Below, one piece after another: positions 63,109-64,000 of a stretch of 64,000 nucleotides of DNA. The position numbers and the translations under genes were made by a program. Source of the stretch: Methylocaldum marinum (GTDB lineage: Bacteria > Pseudomonadota > Gammaproteobacteria > Methylococcales > Methylococcaceae); assembly GCF_003584645.1 (NCBI RefSeq), contig NZ_AP017928.1, positions 5,717,501 through 5,781,500 of the forward strand, given 5' to 3'. The stretch's first letter is position 1. The number at the start of each line of letters is the position of its first letter. Under the pieces are notes generated by a model. That model was not told the origin of the DNA and searched no databases. It worked only from the letters and a program-made list of their open reading frames with translations.

Positions 63109-63705
63109 TTAATAATCTTTGCGGCCGTTGAAGGAGTGTGCCAAGGTGGCGCCGTCGACATATTCCAGTTCTCCGCCGAAAGGAACGCCGTAAGCGATGC
63201 GGGTAGTCCGAATCCCGTTCTGCCGCGCCAGCTCGCTGATGTAATGAGCTGTGGCCTCGCCTTCCACCGTGGTATTGGTGGCCAGGATGATTTCCTTGAC
63301 TTCGCCCGATGCCAAACGCTGTTCCAACAAATCGAGCCGCAATTCGTTCGGGCCGATGCCGTCGAGCGGTGATAGCCTCCCGTTGAGTACGAAAAAAACT
63401 CCCTTGAACCCGGTCGCCTGATCGATGGCATAGACCTCGGCAGGGGTTTCCACAACACACAACTGGGTTCTGTCCCGGCCGGGATTGGCACAGATCCGAC
63501 ACAGTTCGCCTTCGGTCAAGGTTCGGCATTGGATGCAGTGCCCGATTTTTTCGAGGGCCGCCAGCAGCGACTCGGCGAGATTCCGAGCGCCTCGGCGGTC
63601 GCGCTGAAGCAGGTGGAACGTCATCCGCTGGGCGGATTTCGGTCCTACGCCCGGCAAACAGCGCAAGGCTTGCATCAACTGGGACAAAGCCCCGGTTTTG
63701 GGCAT
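63109..63705 (-). CDS. recR: Recombination mediator protein RecR
   Basis: Partner of RecO/RecF in loading RecA at single-strand gaps. 198 residues. The N-terminal HhH region has LRCLPGVGPKSAQRMTFHLL, then the four-Cys zinc finger CIQCRTLTEGELCRICA, and the Toprim domain with VVETPAEVYAIDQATGFKG and ATNTTVEGEATA. The zinc cysteines are all present. It follows ybaB on the minus strand by 37 bases, the usual ybaB-recR pair. Confidence 0.97.
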   Translation of the reverse strand: MPKTGALSQLMQALRCLPGVGPKSAQRMTFHLLQRDRRGARNLAESLLAALEKIGHCIQCRTLTEGELCRICANPGRDRTQLCVVETPAEVYAIDQATGFKGVFFVLNGRLSPLDGIGPNELRLDLLEQRLASGEVKEIILATNTTVEGEATAHYISELARQNGIRTTRIAYGVPFGGELEYVDGATLAHSFNGRKDY

Positions 63706-63742
63706 GAGCGATGGGGACGGTCAGGTGTAAGGACTGGCGTCT

Positions 63743-64000
63743 TCAAAATGGCAGCTTGAATCCGGCGGGCAACTCGATGCCGCCTGTCAAAGCGGACATT
63801 TTTTCCTGTTTGAGGCGATTGACCCGGTTTACGGCATCATTCACGGCGGCAGCGACCAGGTCCTCCAACATGTCGCGATCGTCTTTTACCAGACTTTCGT
63901 CGATGCTGACCTTTTTGACTTCCTTCTTGCCATTCATGACGACTCTGACCAGTCCGCCGCCCGATTCGCCCTGAATTTCCATGGCGGCTAATTCTTCTTG
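63743..64000 (-). CDS. ybaB: YbaB/EbfC nucleoid-associated protein (partial)
   Basis: DNA-binding nucleoid-associated protein. From Met-Glu-Ile-Gln-Gly at 63982 the sequence GESGGGLVRVVMNGKKEVKK to GFKLPF is the well-conserved C-terminal two thirds of YbaB. The frame is still open to the last base of the window (QEELAA), so the true start lies beyond 64000 and the internal ATG is not the start. The dnaX-ybaB-recR order suggests that dnaX is just outside. Confidence 0.95.
   Translation of the reverse strand, partial: QEELAAMEIQGESGGGLVRVVMNGKKEVKKVSIDESLVKDDRDMLEDLVAAAVNDAVNRVNRLKQEKMSALTGGIELPAGFKLPF

Overview
The window is a stretch of gammaproteobacterial chromosome of moderately high GC. 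The evidence is a type IV pilus pilMNOPQ-aroK-aroB-damX block, aat-bpt-infA-clpA-clpS, nudJ-mnmA-purB and lolA-rarA gene orders, plus hinT, recR and ybaB. The mix of housekeeping genes, IS debris and a membrane monoheme cytochrome would fit a methanotroph-like member (Methylococcales), but that placement is an inference and not proven here.

Region 1 (1-30 kb) is mostly conserved core. It starts with the end of aceE, then aceF and lpdA (pyruvate dehydrogenase complex). After that come ampG and xthA on the minus strand, rpmE, an unknown gene, and the PBP1a gene divergent from pilMNOPQ. Next are aroK, aroB, a DamX-like ATPase/SPOR protein, hemE, a Nudix hydrolase, a pair of unrecognised genes, tRNA-Leu(CAA), queA, a flippase-like membrane protein, a HIT-remnant/YkgJ junction, a DUF815 ATPase, a DeaD-type helicase, a wrecked glutathione S-transferase ended by a small MITE-like element, and ettA.

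Region 2 (29-44 kb) carries a compact N-degron set: aat and bpt (transferases that add N-terminal residues), then infA, then clpA and clpS (unfoldase and adaptor). It also holds a membrane cytochrome c, nudJ-mnmA-purB, lolA-rarA, a PilZ protein, and birA-coaX-SPOR.

Region 3 (44-55.2 kb) is an accessory island where several mobile elements have landed on each other. It contains a dead IS982-like element inside an IS630-like fragment, and an intact IS66-family element with perfect ends and a target duplication just upstream of an FG-GAP/RTX-like surface protein. Next are an RHS fragment, a truncated IS5-like transposase, a degenerate ISAs1 copy, a 30-bp inverted repeat around these, a catalase gene and the 3' part of a group II intron.

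Region 4 (55.4-62.6 kb) holds a glycoamylase-like secreted protein next to a lone MalK/UgpC-type ATPase, a KefB-type cation/proton antiporter, a cytosolic 5'-nucleotidase and a membrane-anchored unknown protein. A ~130-bp direct repeat at 52.5 and 60.8 kb brackets the catalase-to-KefB segment. Region 5 returns to core genes (hinT, recR, ybaB), and ybaB runs off the right edge.

I did not find a clearly new multi-gene defence or metabolic system. The best leads are the repeat-bracketed cargo segment, the FG-GAP/RTX hybrid protein, the glycoamylase/ATPase pair, the HIT-YkgJ junction and the membrane monoheme cytochrome.
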